Shown here one piece after another: positions 1-9,290 of a stretch of DNA of 64,000 nucleotides; within the stretch, counting starts at the first letter, position 1, and each line of letters begins with the position of its first letter. The stretch lies in assembly GCA_018398585.1 (NCBI GenBank), contig JAGTTD010000011.1:16607346-16671345 (forward strand), written 5' to 3'. The position numbers and the translations under genes were made by a program. The stretch comes from Simmondsia chinensis (taxonomy: Eukaryota > Streptophyta > Magnoliopsida > Caryophyllales > Simmondsiaceae). A model generated the notes under the pieces. That model made no database searches and had not been told where the DNA came from. It worked only from the letters and a program-made list of their open reading frames with translations.

Positions 1-540
1 ATTAAAATTTTTTTGATACTGAGTACGTCTGAGTACATTTGTTAATTTGAACCACTTAATTTTTTATAAAAAAACACATTTGTTAATTTGAACCACTTAA
101 TTTCTTAAAAATACACATATCTTAATTTTTATCTAAATTTACAAAAAAATTGTTTCTAAATAGTTTTAGTAAATAAAATTAATTATTTAAAATTTCATAT
201 AATTTTTTTGCTTTTTTTATAAATAGTTTTAGTAAATAAAATTTAAACTACTTAATTTCTTTTTAATTCATTTTATTTACAAAAAAAAATTTGTTTAATT
301 CTATGAAATTTCATATAATTATGTCTAGTAGTTTTATAAATAATTTTAGATAAATAAATTTAATTATTTATTACATTAATCCACTTAAATAAAATTAAAT
401 AATTTTAGATAAATAAATTTAATTTTTATTATACTAATTCACCTAAATAAAATTGTTATTAACAATTGATTTAAACAAAAAATTCAAAAAAATATGCAAC
501 CAATAAATAGCGATTATCAAGTACAAAAAAATATTTTTTT
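1..540. other. AT-rich upstream region, no gene seen
   Basis: Very AT-rich sequence with runs of A and T and loosely repeated TTAATTTRAACCACTTAA-like words. No reading frame, RNA gene or clear transposon end was recognised. It lies upstream of the promoter of the complex I gene. Confidence 0.6.
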
Positions 541-584
541 ATACTTACAGATACTTTACTACACCGTAAAGCTTTTGAGCCGCA

Positions 585-623
585 TGGGCCCTTTCTGTAC
601 CCGAGGGAGAGAGCCCAGGCCCA
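585..623 (+). promoter_or_regulatory. Cluster of three site II (TGGGCY) promoter elements
   Basis: Seen: TGGGCC at 585-590, AGCCCA (inverted TGGGCT) at 612-617 and GGCCCA (inverted TGGGCC) at 618-623, about 120-155 bases before the start codon at 741. Known: TGGGCY site II elements, usually in clusters, are over-represented in promoters of plant nuclear genes for mitochondrial respiratory and ribosomal proteins and are bound by TCP factors. Inference: they drive growth-linked expression of the complex I subunit gene that follows. Confidence 0.6.
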
Positions 624-707
624 CCAGCGGAATCGTATAATTTATGCGACATCTTCAACGAGTACTCAATTATTAGGAGGCACAAGCCACTACACATCAG
701 CCAACCT

Positions 708-729
708 AGAGAGAGAAAGAGAGAGAGGA
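708..729 (+). repeat. GA-rich tract in the 5' leader
   Basis: A GAGAGA tract directly before the start codon at 741. Such polypurine tracts are common in plant 5' leaders. It is most likely untranslated leader of the NDUFB10-like gene. Confidence 0.55.
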
Positions 730-740
730 GATCGAGATCG

Positions 741-1029
741 ATGGGGAGGAAGAACTTCAGGGTAGATTTTGATGAGTCGCCACCGGATGATTTTGACCCG
801 GCAGCCCCGTACAAGGACCCGGTGGCGATGCTGGAGATGAGGGAGCACCTTGTGAGGGAGAAGTGGATTGACATTGAGACAGCCAAGATTCTAAGGGACA
901 AGGTGCGCTGGTGCTACCGCATCGAAGGCGTCAACCACCTCCAGAAATGCCGCCACCTTGTGCAGCAGTACCTCGATGCCACCCGCGGCATCGGGTGGGG
1001 CAAGGACGGCCGCCATCCCTCTCTTCACG
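741..1029 (+). CDS. NDUFB10: NADH dehydrogenase 1 beta subcomplex subunit 10 (PDSW) homologue, first exon
   Basis: Accessory subunit of mitochondrial complex I, in the membrane arm; it has no catalytic role but is needed for assembly and stability. The exon encodes about 96 residues. It opens MGRKNFRVDFDESPPDDFDP and contains YKDPVAMLEMREH, REKWIDIE, WCYRIEGVNH and KCRHLVQQYLDATRG, which match the plant PDSW protein over nearly its full length (about 105 residues). The start at 741 follows the GA-rich leader and begins with the family's MGRK. After the SLH at the end of the exon, a GT donor follows at 1030-1031 and splits a G-starting codon, which agrees with the Glu found there in relatives. 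Reading through gives a non-homologous tail, so 1030 is taken as intron start. The last exon (about 10 codons) was not found in the window; it may lie beyond the transposon cluster or be lost. Confidence 0.85.
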
Positions 1030-3534
1030 GTTTTGCTTCTTTCCCCTTTTTCTGTGTTGTGGAAATTTGAAGTTTGATTTTGGTTGTTCTTTGGTTTTTT
1101 GGGGTCAGTTTTGTTAGGCTATCCGGGTTTGATTTAGATGCCTAATTATGATTTGAACATAAGATGGGAAGAAAAGGAAGAAGGAGAAAGACCGATATCA
1201 AGATTTACATGGAAAATCTGTGAATGACGAAAAAGTCACGGATGGAAGAATTACGGCTTTACTATATTTGAATTCAGAGGGTTACGTGTGTTGTTCTTCT
1301 CCCAAAGTGGCACAACTTTCTCTCTCTCTCTCTCTCTCTTTTTTTTTTTTTTTGGGCAAAAGTCCTACATGAATCATATATAGAGTGCAGAAAATGATAA
1401 ACCCTAAAACATAACGGGTATACTAACCTAACCCGACAAAGCCCAACATTGACCTCCACTTGGAATTTAGGACTAAAAAAACCTGAGACACACACAACAA
1501 ATTTGATTGACCAATTTCTGAAAGGTTTGGTTTTTAATTGGATTGTCAGGTCCAAAAGTGGAATCTGCTGACTCCGAGTGATACCATGCAGGGATTGTTT
1601 GAGGTACCCATATGTCTTGTTCTATTGATATGTTGTGAACTTCTGTTATGTTCATTAGTTGTTGAATGCGAATTGTGAATGAGATGCCGTTGCTGCATAT
1701 GAGTTTGATGCCTTGAGAGTATATATATATCTTACAATTTTCACTTGATATTTGATTCTTAATTTAAAGGTTTCAGGAATGTGTCTTTCCTGGTTCCTAT
1801 TATTTCCTGGTCCAGAATTCATTTGGTGAGGGAGCTATTTCGAGTTCGTATAATAATGGCCAAGTTACTCACGTAAGTGAAAGACTAAACACACTTACTC
1901 CCCGAGTAATTTACAATAGCCATGTTAGTCACCCTAGTAAAAAGTTAGACCCATTGGTCACCCAGCTAGTTAAAATCACAATCCAGTTGCCCAAGTGAAA
2001 AAGTGACAAATTTGAACACCAAGCATCTAATAAAGCTCTTAGTCGGTCCCTTATGTATCATTAAAATGGTAATGCTCATCATTGAATTGAGAAAATAACA
2101 TATTCTCTACATTGGAACTAAAACATTACGTGGTTTTGATACATTTACAAGGACAAAAAAATGTTCCATTTGCTTGACAACAAATTTTTTGCTAGTTTTA
2201 TTTAAATAATATGAACTGATGTTGTAGGATTTGCACTTGTTAATATCTTTAATAAGAAAAGGGAGCCATATTATTAAAAGAAAAGGAAATAGTGGTTGTC
2301 GTTCAAGTAGAATTTTTCTTGTTCTTGTCAATGTGTCGTAACTTCATAAATTTTTCTCTGAACAATATGTTATTTCCTTACTTGGATGATTAACTTTATC
2401 AATTTGTACATTAGTGACCAATTGAGAGGTGAACTAGAAATTGGATGATTGTATTTGGTATATTTTACTTAGGTGATGGATTTTTATTTTTAAATTACTA
2501 CAGTCACCAAATAGGATTCTTATTGGAAATTGGGTGATTAAATTTGCTATTTCTTTTAACTGTGGTAACTAACTTGACAATTTTAAACACTTAGGTCACC
2601 AATAGGATCTTTAGTCGTTAGTCATATGTCATTTTGAATGTGTTAAAATAGCTGATTGGTTCACGATTCTACCTTTAATTATTGAAATTGGTTCTCCTTG
2701 TTTGCTCTCTTTGGATTTAAGGTAGGATTGAACTGCTGAGGTTGCTGTTATTACACAACACTTCTTGGCCTAAATCACCAGCCTCTAAATGGCATTCTTC
2801 TTTTTCTTTGAACCTCCAAGAACCATTGTGTTAGAAGCCTCATGTTCATCAACTTGACATCTTGAGTGACTAGACCTCCTCATTGAGGGCATGAAAGGAG
2901 GCTGGTACGTATGATCTAGACTAAGTATGGACAGCAAACATTGTAATAAGGACTTCCAGGTCAGCCTTTGTACATTTATTGCCATGTAATGGAGGATTTC
3001 GGAACCCTCTTTTGTTTTCAGGTAGGATATGGAATGCTACGTCCCTTTTTAGAATGATGAGCATTTCGGCTGAGTTCCCTAAAGTCAAATCTCCATTACT
3101 TATATTTTGGGTCCTTCCAAGAAAGCCATATTGAGTTTGTTTGCTGTCCTGTGCTGTGTGTATGAAATACCACGCAAGATATTGGATGTTAGCTGTTTTG
3201 GGGGCTTTGTTGGTATTTCGTTTCCTTAAAAAATCCTTGGAGGTTCCTGTAGGCTTGGCATAATTCCTTAAATACCATCACTTTTGTATGTTTTCGAGGT
3301 ACTCCTGAATTCTTAACATGTTTCTTTTGGTTACCCCTACCCTGCCATTGTTACCTTTTAGGAAAAGCTAATGTGGCAATAAAAGAAAATAGCCAAACAA
3401 TTAACAAAAAATGACGCCTTTTCTATAGAGATAAGACCATTGATCCATATAAGAAATAATTTTGGAAGATTTGAGTAATGTCTCTCTCCTTTTTCTCTAA
3501 TCTTCTGCAAGTTGACTAAAAACATTCAGGGTTC
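1030..3534 (+). other. Putative intron or 3' region of the NDUFB10-like gene, no gene seen
   Basis: Begins with the GT donor of the exon. It contains a CT/T tract (1318-1353). It also holds a degenerate repeat: words around 2007-2045 (GACAAATTTGAACACC, CTCTTAGTCGG) recur at about 2577-2620 (GACAATTTTAAACAC, TCTTTAGTCG). I saw no convincing exon for the missing C-terminus and no other coding region. Confidence 0.45.
1318..1353. repeat. CT microsatellite followed by poly-T
   Basis: About ten CT units followed by fifteen T within the putative intron. Simple-sequence repeat, with no other role visible. Confidence 0.9.
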
Positions 3535-3905
3535 TTTATGCAATAGGTCTCTATCCTATGCTTATTTTGATAGTTTAGTCCTTGTACTTTTAAGTGTTGA
3601 TTTAGTCCTTGTACAATTTATATTGTGTTGATTTAGTCTTATAGTGAAATTAACAGTATGTTGGTGATGGAAATATAAATTTTCATGTTATGGGTGTGTT
3701 TATATTGCGTTATTGGCTTGCATTTGATATAACCAAACTATTAAAATTATGTCAATAATATAACTTCAAGTTCACCATAGGGCTAAATTGATATAATGTA
3801 AATTATTTAGGGACTAAGTTGATACAATGTAGATTATATATGGACTAAATTGGCATAATGAGGACTAAATTAAAACATTGAGCAAAATACATGGATCATA
3901 AATAA
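3535..3905. mobile_element. MITE-like inverted-repeat element, copy 1
   Basis: Left side reads ...GATAGTTTAGTCCTTGTAC; right side reads GGACTAAATT...GAGCAAAATACATGG, roughly its reverse complement. Non-coding, about 370 bases. Two further copies at about 20393-20755 and 21830-22178 share the plan: outer GTCCNTGTACTTT, then repeated TTTAGTCCTT words, with inverted forms at the other end. This fits a short non-autonomous DNA transposon. Exact ends and target duplication were not resolved, so superfamily is open. Confidence 0.5.
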
Positions 3906-4360
3906 CCCAAAATTTATGTCTCCTATTTTCCTTTTCTTTCCTCTTTTTCCCATTGGTGAACTAATTGCGGATGTTGATAGTTGAAAACCATATGATTTTG
4001 GAAGATAAAAAGTAGTTTTCTCTCCTCTTTCTCTAATCTTTCCCAAACAGAAGGCCAATAAATATATCTCACCTCTTTTCCTCATCTTTTTTTATTTCTT
4101 ATTCTGCCGTTGATAAACTCTATTCCTAGTCTCCTTAAACACTAACGTTTGGCGGCCAAAGTATTCTACCTTTGGTGCTCACATCAAGAGATATGATTTC
4201 GTTAATATATAGGTAATGTCCATCGAAATTCGATATTCTTTTGTTGTATTCTTCTAAAGTTTTTCCAAAATGCTTGATGTGACACATATATGTTGCCGAA
4301 ATCATGTGCTATGTTAGCATTTTTGTCAAAACTTCAATATTCATCGGATTCAGGCACAGG

Positions 4361-4365
4361 GTACC
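4361..4365. repeat. Target site duplication GTACC (left) of the Athila-like element
   Basis: GTACC directly precedes the LTR starting TGATGTG at 4366. The same five bases follow the right LTR at 16322-16326. A 5-bp duplication is usual for Ty3/gypsy integration. Confidence 0.85.
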
Positions 4366-5688
4366 TGATGTGTTTTAAATGTGTGTTTTAAAACCGTCTA
4401 CTCGCAAGCGTACGAGATCGTCGTAGCTAAATCGGGTGTACGGATCGTATCCGCAGGGAGTCGAAGTTAAGTTGGATTTTGTTATTAACGAGCGGTTGAA
4501 ATTGAGTTTTGAGTTGGTTTAAATGATTTGTTAACTAAAATAGCAAAACTGACGATAAACTAAAAGTGTCAATTCAATTGAGGTTAGTTCAGGGAATGAA
4601 TTCAAGCTAGTATTACTCGTATCCCGTCATTATATTCTACTATGACAATGGTTTAGGAGGCTTAGGCTACAAGCACTAAGCCTGGGTTAGCATTTAAATT
4701 AGGGCTTAGGGTAATGAACTAGTCTAAAGGCATAACCTATCATATCACCCCTACATGTAGCATAGGTTATCTCATTAGCACTACCTAATTCCTTTGTCAC
4801 TCCTAACCAAATATTAATTTGTATAAAGATTGTGTTTAGGATTGGGTACAACCTCAACCCTAATCACGCGTGAAAACTAGTTATGCTATGGTCTAGGCTA
4901 CAAGCTCGTAGACTACCGCTAATAATTTGGAAATCTTAACATGGCTACAAGCTTACACAAAGAAAACCAAGCAACGATCATAAATTCCCCACATGGGTGC
5001 TAATTTAACATAACAAAACCATTGTTTACAATAAAATAATTCTGGGATATAGACGGCTACTCGTCCTTCATCCCTAAACTAAAAGTCTACTCCTCCATAG
5101 GAGTTCTAAACATCATGAAATCCGAGAAAGAAAATAATAATGACAAAACTAAGGATTTGAAGACTCCCCCAATTGATGTTAATGTTGATCCTTGCTTTGA
5201 TTCCCCCAGTACTCCGACCACCTGCGCTTCGGAGTTTGAGAACCCTTTGGATCTCGTAGCAGCTTCGGGAAGGAGAGGAGGAGAGGGGACGTGGCAAAAG
5301 ATGTAAAATTGGGTTTTCCCCTCTTTATTTATAGTTGCGCCGCAGAAGCGACTCCGATTGATCGGTATATTGCCGATCGATTGGCGTAGGTGCGGGGTTC
5401 TTCCCCCAAATCTCGCCCCACTCCCTCTCGTAACATATATATGTGTGTGTGTATACATACATACATGTATACATGTGTACATACGTACATATATACATAC
5501 ATACATACATATATAGATACATGTATACACGTGTACATACGTACATACATACATACGTATATACATACATGTATACACGTGTACATACATATATACATGT
5601 GTATATATATGTATATATACATATATATACATGTATATACGTATACATATATACATATATACATATATTGATATACATATATACATAC

Positions 5689-5719
<31 letters not shown>

Positions 5720-6002
5720 ATATAATATATAATATTATAAAATATATATGTTAACTATCCATGAAATCTATTTGGGTTACCGAATTACAGTCCGAATGGT
5801 TATTCTTTTCCACATGTGGTCGGGTTTCTCAAAGTAGTCTTCAATTATGCCTCGATTACGTTTGATTCTGCCACTTTTCAACCTTTGTTTGCTCTGTTTG
5901 CACTATAAGCCAAAATGTACCTAGATTACAACAAAACACATATGTAAAAGCCAAATATATTGCGGGAATGAAGAATAAAATATGTAAATATAAAGCACAT
6001 CA
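4366..6002 (-). repeat. Athila-like element, left LTR (3' LTR in element sense)
   Basis: 1637 bases, direct repeat of 14979-16321. Starts TGATGTGTTTTAAA and ends AAAGCACATCA. It is about 290 bases longer than its partner because a TA/CATA-type microsatellite has expanded at about 5437-5745. Otherwise the two LTRs align closely throughout. Confidence 0.88.
5437..5745. repeat. Complex ACATAT/TATG microsatellite inside the LTR
   Basis: Roughly 300 bases of interleaved ACATAC, ATACATGT, GTATACAC and TATATA units. The partner LTR has only a short TATATAATATAATA stretch here (about 16030-16070). It is open in several frames in both directions purely because of its composition; those frames are not genes. 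Confidence 0.92.
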
Positions 6003-6020
6003 ACATCCCCAAACCCACTT

Positions 6021-6040
6021 CTTGCTTGTCCTCAAGCAAG
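6021..6040 (-). promoter_or_regulatory. Hairpin upstream of the polypurine tract (Athila-like)
   Basis: Perfect 8-bp stem (CTTGCTTG at 6021-6028 pairs with CAAGCAAG at 6033-6040) with a 4-base loop, AGGA in element sense. It lies just upstream of the polypurine tract in element sense. A second hairpin of the same design is at 7757-7776, and similar ones occur in three other gypsy-like elements here. Function unknown; an RNA role in 3'-end formation, packaging or priming is inference. Confidence 0.6.
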
Positions 6041-6378
6041 ATTCGGCTCAAACTAGCTATAGTTAGAAAGTTTAGTCAGACATTTAACCACAAAGGTCAC
6101 TTGTGAAAATTATTGTTCAATCATATTTGAAAGTATACTTGAGAGTAGCGAATCCTTATGTGACATTATTATTGCACTAGTTCTAACTTAAGTCTTCGTC
6201 ATTAAGGTCTTTTTACTAGTGAGTGATCTTAGAACTTCTCTCCCCTTCGTCTTACTTTAAAACCCTCCGACTTTAAGAAGACATAAAGGTAATAAGTAAA
6301 GGAACAAGTTATCCTAACCTTTCACCTCTAATCAATAGTGAAATCATAAGGCTTCTCTTTTCTCTCTTGTCCCCGCCT

Positions 6379-6379
<1 letters not shown>

Positions 6380-6405
<26 letters not shown>
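6380..6405. repeat. Poly-C run of 26
   Basis: Uninterrupted C run followed by T-rich sequence. Similar long C or G runs sit at 8621-8647 and 11317-11345. They may be genuine homopolymers or sequencing/assembly length errors. Confidence 0.85.
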
Positions 6406-6411
<6 letters not shown>

Positions 6412-6563
6412 TTTCTTTTTTTTTTTTACTCGGTTAAATGTGTCTCCCTCAGATCCATTTTGGTCGGCAGCTCCTGATCGAATTGGCTCAAGGTACCAGG
6501 TTTTAAGACACTTCTATGAACCTAATGGCTCGAGTCTTAAGGATCAACAACCTAATCCATTAG

Positions 6564-7156
6564 GAGTTGGTTCCGAAAATAATGCTGAAAAATAAAAAAA
6601 TAAAAAAATAATGCTGAAAAAAAAAAATTCCAAATCTACTGTTGAACCGCGTTTACAAAATTCGGCTATACTAAACCGCGTCAACGTGAGGCGTTTAAAA
6701 TAACCAAAAACCGCGTTTACAAAACACGGTTTACATTTTAATAAACCGCATTCATAAAACGCGGTTCACTATGAAATGAACCGCATTATCAAAATGTGGT
6801 TTATATGATAAATCGCGTTACCAAAACGCGGTTTTATAGTGAACCGCGTTAACAAAACGAGGAGAGGGGAACACCGGGAGGGTAACGACCATAAACCGCG
6901 TCTCAAGAACGCGGTTTATGCTAAGATAAAATGCATCATAAAGACGCGGTTTTATTGAGGTATAACCGCGTCTTTTTGGTGCAGTTTAGTGAAAGAAGGG
7001 CACGCGGTTTTGTTTTAGTTGAAACGCGTTTCTTTGACGCGGTTTACTATAACCGCATTTTATAAACACGGTTCAACAGTAGATTTGGAATTATTATTTT
7101 TCCAGCATTATTTTTTTTATTTTTTTATTTTTAAGCATTATTTTCGGAACCGACTC
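6564..7156. mobile_element. MULE-type palindrome-array element, copy A
   Basis: 593 bases, flanked by a perfect 9-bp duplication ATCCATTAG (6555-6563 and 7157-7165). Terminal inverted repeats are about 95 bases. They start GAGTYGGTTCCGAAAATAAT, run through A-rich sequence and TCCAAATCTACTGTTGAACC, then merge into many short palindromic words AAACCGCGTTT / AAACGCGGTTT separated by 5-25 bases. No protein is encoded. A 9-bp duplication is the hallmark of Mutator-like elements; the body made of repeated palindromes is unusual. Inserted in the 3' spacer of the Athila-like element. Confidence 0.82.
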
Positions 7157-7165
7157 ATCCATTAG

Positions 7166-8161
7166 CACACACCCTTTTTTTTTTTTTTTTTAAAGATATT
7201 AGTGCTTATTTTAGTAACTACAAAGTTTATTTTTTTTTAAGCTTTCCCTGTGGCCCATGCAGCGAGCTTTCGACTGGCAACTTCCGACTCAGTTGGCTCA
7301 AGGTACCAAGTTTTAAGATACCACTACGGGCTTACTTGCTCGAGACATAGGGGCTACAATAACCAACTAGTCACTTTTTTTTAAGGGGTTACTCAAGATA
7401 AAGAAATGTATAATTGATTTCAACATTGTTAGAAGTAGAATAGTGGATTTCTATTCCTAAAGTTATTACCATTATTTCGACACAAACAGTAGGATATGTC
7501 ACAAGATTAATGGTGAAAAGTAATATTCTCATTAACTAGTTAAAAGACGAAAATATAGATTCAAAAGTCTGACCCAGTAATAATCTTATCTCATAAACAT
7601 TCTAATCATCAAAGTACATCTCAGAACTGGTCTACAATAAGGGCCACAAACAACCTTATACTCATTCATGCCTTCAAAGGTGTAGCTAATTTATGCCATA
7701 TTAAGCTTAAAGGATAAACAAAGTTGACTCTCATCTGCCATCCCTAAACCCAAACCTTGCATTGTTCTCAATGCAAATCAACGAAAGTAAATACAAGCAA
7801 GGAAAGGAAAAAGACGACCCGAGGTATGGCATATTCAGCTATGCTTGGCGAGCAAATCCAAAAAGGGAAGACATTAATAGCAAGCTGCAATCGAAGACAT
7901 TGAAGATAGAATACTAAACGGATTTGTTAGTAGTGTTAGAAATAAGGATTATATAAGTGTTTAGTAAAAGAGAAACAAAGTTAGCATGGTAGGGATAATA
8001 AAAGGACTTACAATTGAGAGAGTTCATGTTGAAAAACAAATTAAAACAAAATTAAAAGTAGGTTGAGTTGCCTCCCAAGAGTACTAAGTTTAACGTCTTC
8101 AGCCGGACGCAGTTTAGAGCATAATGTCAACTAAAATCCGAGGCAGTATCTGCCATAGAAC
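7166..8161 (-). other. Athila-like 3' spacer, inner part
   Basis: Non-coding region between the end of the protease frame (minus strand, stop at 8162) and MULE copy A. On the minus strand it contains the GACGTTAAAC...GGGAGGCAAC signature usual downstream of Athila coding regions. It also has the second hairpin (7757-7776: stem TTGCATTG / CAATGCAA, loop AGAA in element sense) and the second copy of the ~100-base spacer repeat (7268-7370). Confidence 0.6.
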
Positions 8162-8331
8162 TCAGGTTGACCCAATAGGGACGATCCCCAAACCCAACAG
8201 CGTTTCTAGAGCCGTGACTGGCAAGGAGGAAAACATTCCAGCATCGAGGTCGCAAATCTCTAGCCTACCAGGTATAGGTGATGAAGCACAGCTATCGACA
8301 CAGACAGGGACCCTATTACAGTAATCACTTT
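8162..8331 (-). pseudogene. Detached C-terminal piece of the Athila-like gag-protease frame
   Basis: Minus-strand frame beginning in the left copy of the LINE target duplication (8332-8352) and ending at the stop at 8162. The duplication reads G-K-P-D-S-T here and G-N-P-D-S-T in its right copy (12472-12492), in the matching frame. So this piece was the C-terminus of the protease protein before the LINE inserted. It encodes about 56 residues, including GRLEICDLDAGMFSSLPV, with no pol domain. This shows the element already lacked reverse transcriptase when the LINE arrived. Confidence 0.65.
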
Positions 8332-8352
8332 TAGTAGAATCGGGCTTACCTG
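8332..8352. repeat. Left target site duplication of the RTE LINE
   Basis: Begins TAGTAGAATCGGG. Matches 12472-12492 over 21 bases with two mismatches. Long duplications are usual for LINE target-primed reverse transcription. Confidence 0.75.
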
Positions 8353-9280
8353 ACGCTTCTCTCTCTGACGCTTTTCTCTCTCTCTCTCTCTCTCTCTCTG
8401 ACGTTCTGACGGAGCAACGAGCCACTGCCCATCACGTCACCTGACACCATCACGTCGGCTCGCTCGCCGACGACACCTCTCGATGGCGACACCGCACCGC
8501 CGACCCGGTGACGCAGCCACGACCAAGCGGGTCTCTCTCTCGCTCTCTCTCCTGACCCAGGACCACCACCCCCAGACCCACCTACCCCGACCCGCCTCTC
8601 TCTCTTTCTCCAGATGCTATCCCCCCCCCCCCCCCCCCCCCCCCCCCAAACCACCACCACCACCACCACCACCACCACCACCGCAACATGCCCCGCCACA
8701 CCATCTACCCCGACCCAATCACTAAAACACCAACCACCACCACCTACCCCTTCAACACCACCGACTGTCGGCCGGGAGCCTCGCCCCCACTGCCCTTCCC
8801 TTACCGCCTCTCCCCAACTCAACACCACTGCAGCACTGCCACCAGCTCCAAACCACCAACGCTTAAGTGTAAACCGGTCGGCCCCAGGTTCGAATTCCGT
8901 CCTTATAAATTTAGTTTTAATCTGTGAATTGTTGTGTTATTTAGTTTATATCTGTACTTATATCCTTAAATTTTATTTTTATTTTTATTTTTATTTTTGT
9001 TTTTAGTTTATTTCACGCTTGGTAGGTGTATCTTAAATTGATTGGTTCTGATTTACGCATTGTCGTTGAACTGTGTTGTGCTGCTGTGATCGACTGTAGT
9101 AAGTTTCTTGTAGATATCTTCACTTACCTAAGATAGTCACAGCTAGTGGATGAACGTTACTAGTTATGGAACTCAGAGAGTGAGGTCATCTTCAAAGGGG
9201 TTGGGGAGGGAGAGGGCGAAGCAAAAGGGGAAGGGAAGTTTGTGACTTCGGACACTAAATGCCGGAACACTAACAAAGAA
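8353..9280 (+). other. 5' leader of the RTE LINE, with TC, poly-C and ACC repeats
   Basis: Low-complexity region: a TC microsatellite (about 8379-8399), poly-C (8621-8647), ACC repeats (about 8650-8682) and repeated TTTTTA (about 8974-9000). Open frames here are proline-, serine- or glycine-rich products of the repeats and are not called as genes. At 8887-8898 it contains a perfect RNA polymerase III B-box-like word. Confidence 0.6.
8866..8905 (+). other. tRNA/SINE-like B-box segment
   Basis: GGTTCGAATTCC at 8887-8898 fits the Pol III internal B box. It is preceded by CTTAAGTGTAAACCGGTCGG, which resembles the linker of plant tRNA-derived SINEs. No full cloverleaf can be folded and no clear A box was found, so it is not a tRNA gene. 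It could be a fused or nested SINE piece in the LINE leader, or chance. Confidence 0.3.
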
Positions 9281-9290
9281 GAGTTTCGAG

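Larger units (their letters stand above)
6003..6563 (-). other. Athila-like 3' untranslated spacer, outer part
   Basis: Non-coding 3' spacer of the element. It contains a 26-base C run (6380-6405) followed by a T-rich stretch. A ~100-base segment at about 6461-6560, with the core TTGGCTCAAGGTACCAGGTT, recurs diverged at about 7268-7370. The two copies flank MULE copy A. Confidence 0.6.

Noticed and set aside
1167..1260. Candidate second exon of the NDUFB10-like gene after an AG at about 1165
   Set aside because: Would give a long Lys-rich tail unlike the short Glu/Pro/Lys C-terminus of the family; splice site context is weak.
5087..5754. Several overlapping long open frames on both strands, Tyr/Ile/His/Cys-rich
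   Set aside because: They are translations of the ACATAT microsatellite in the Athila LTR; open in all phases by composition only.
8866..8905. tRNA gene
   Set aside because: Only a B-box word and linker are present; no acceptor stem, anticodon arm or A box can be folded.
8346..9006. Proline-, threonine- or glycine-rich frames on both strands
   Set aside because: Produced by TC, poly-C and ACC repeats in the LINE leader; no homologous domain and not conserved in phase.
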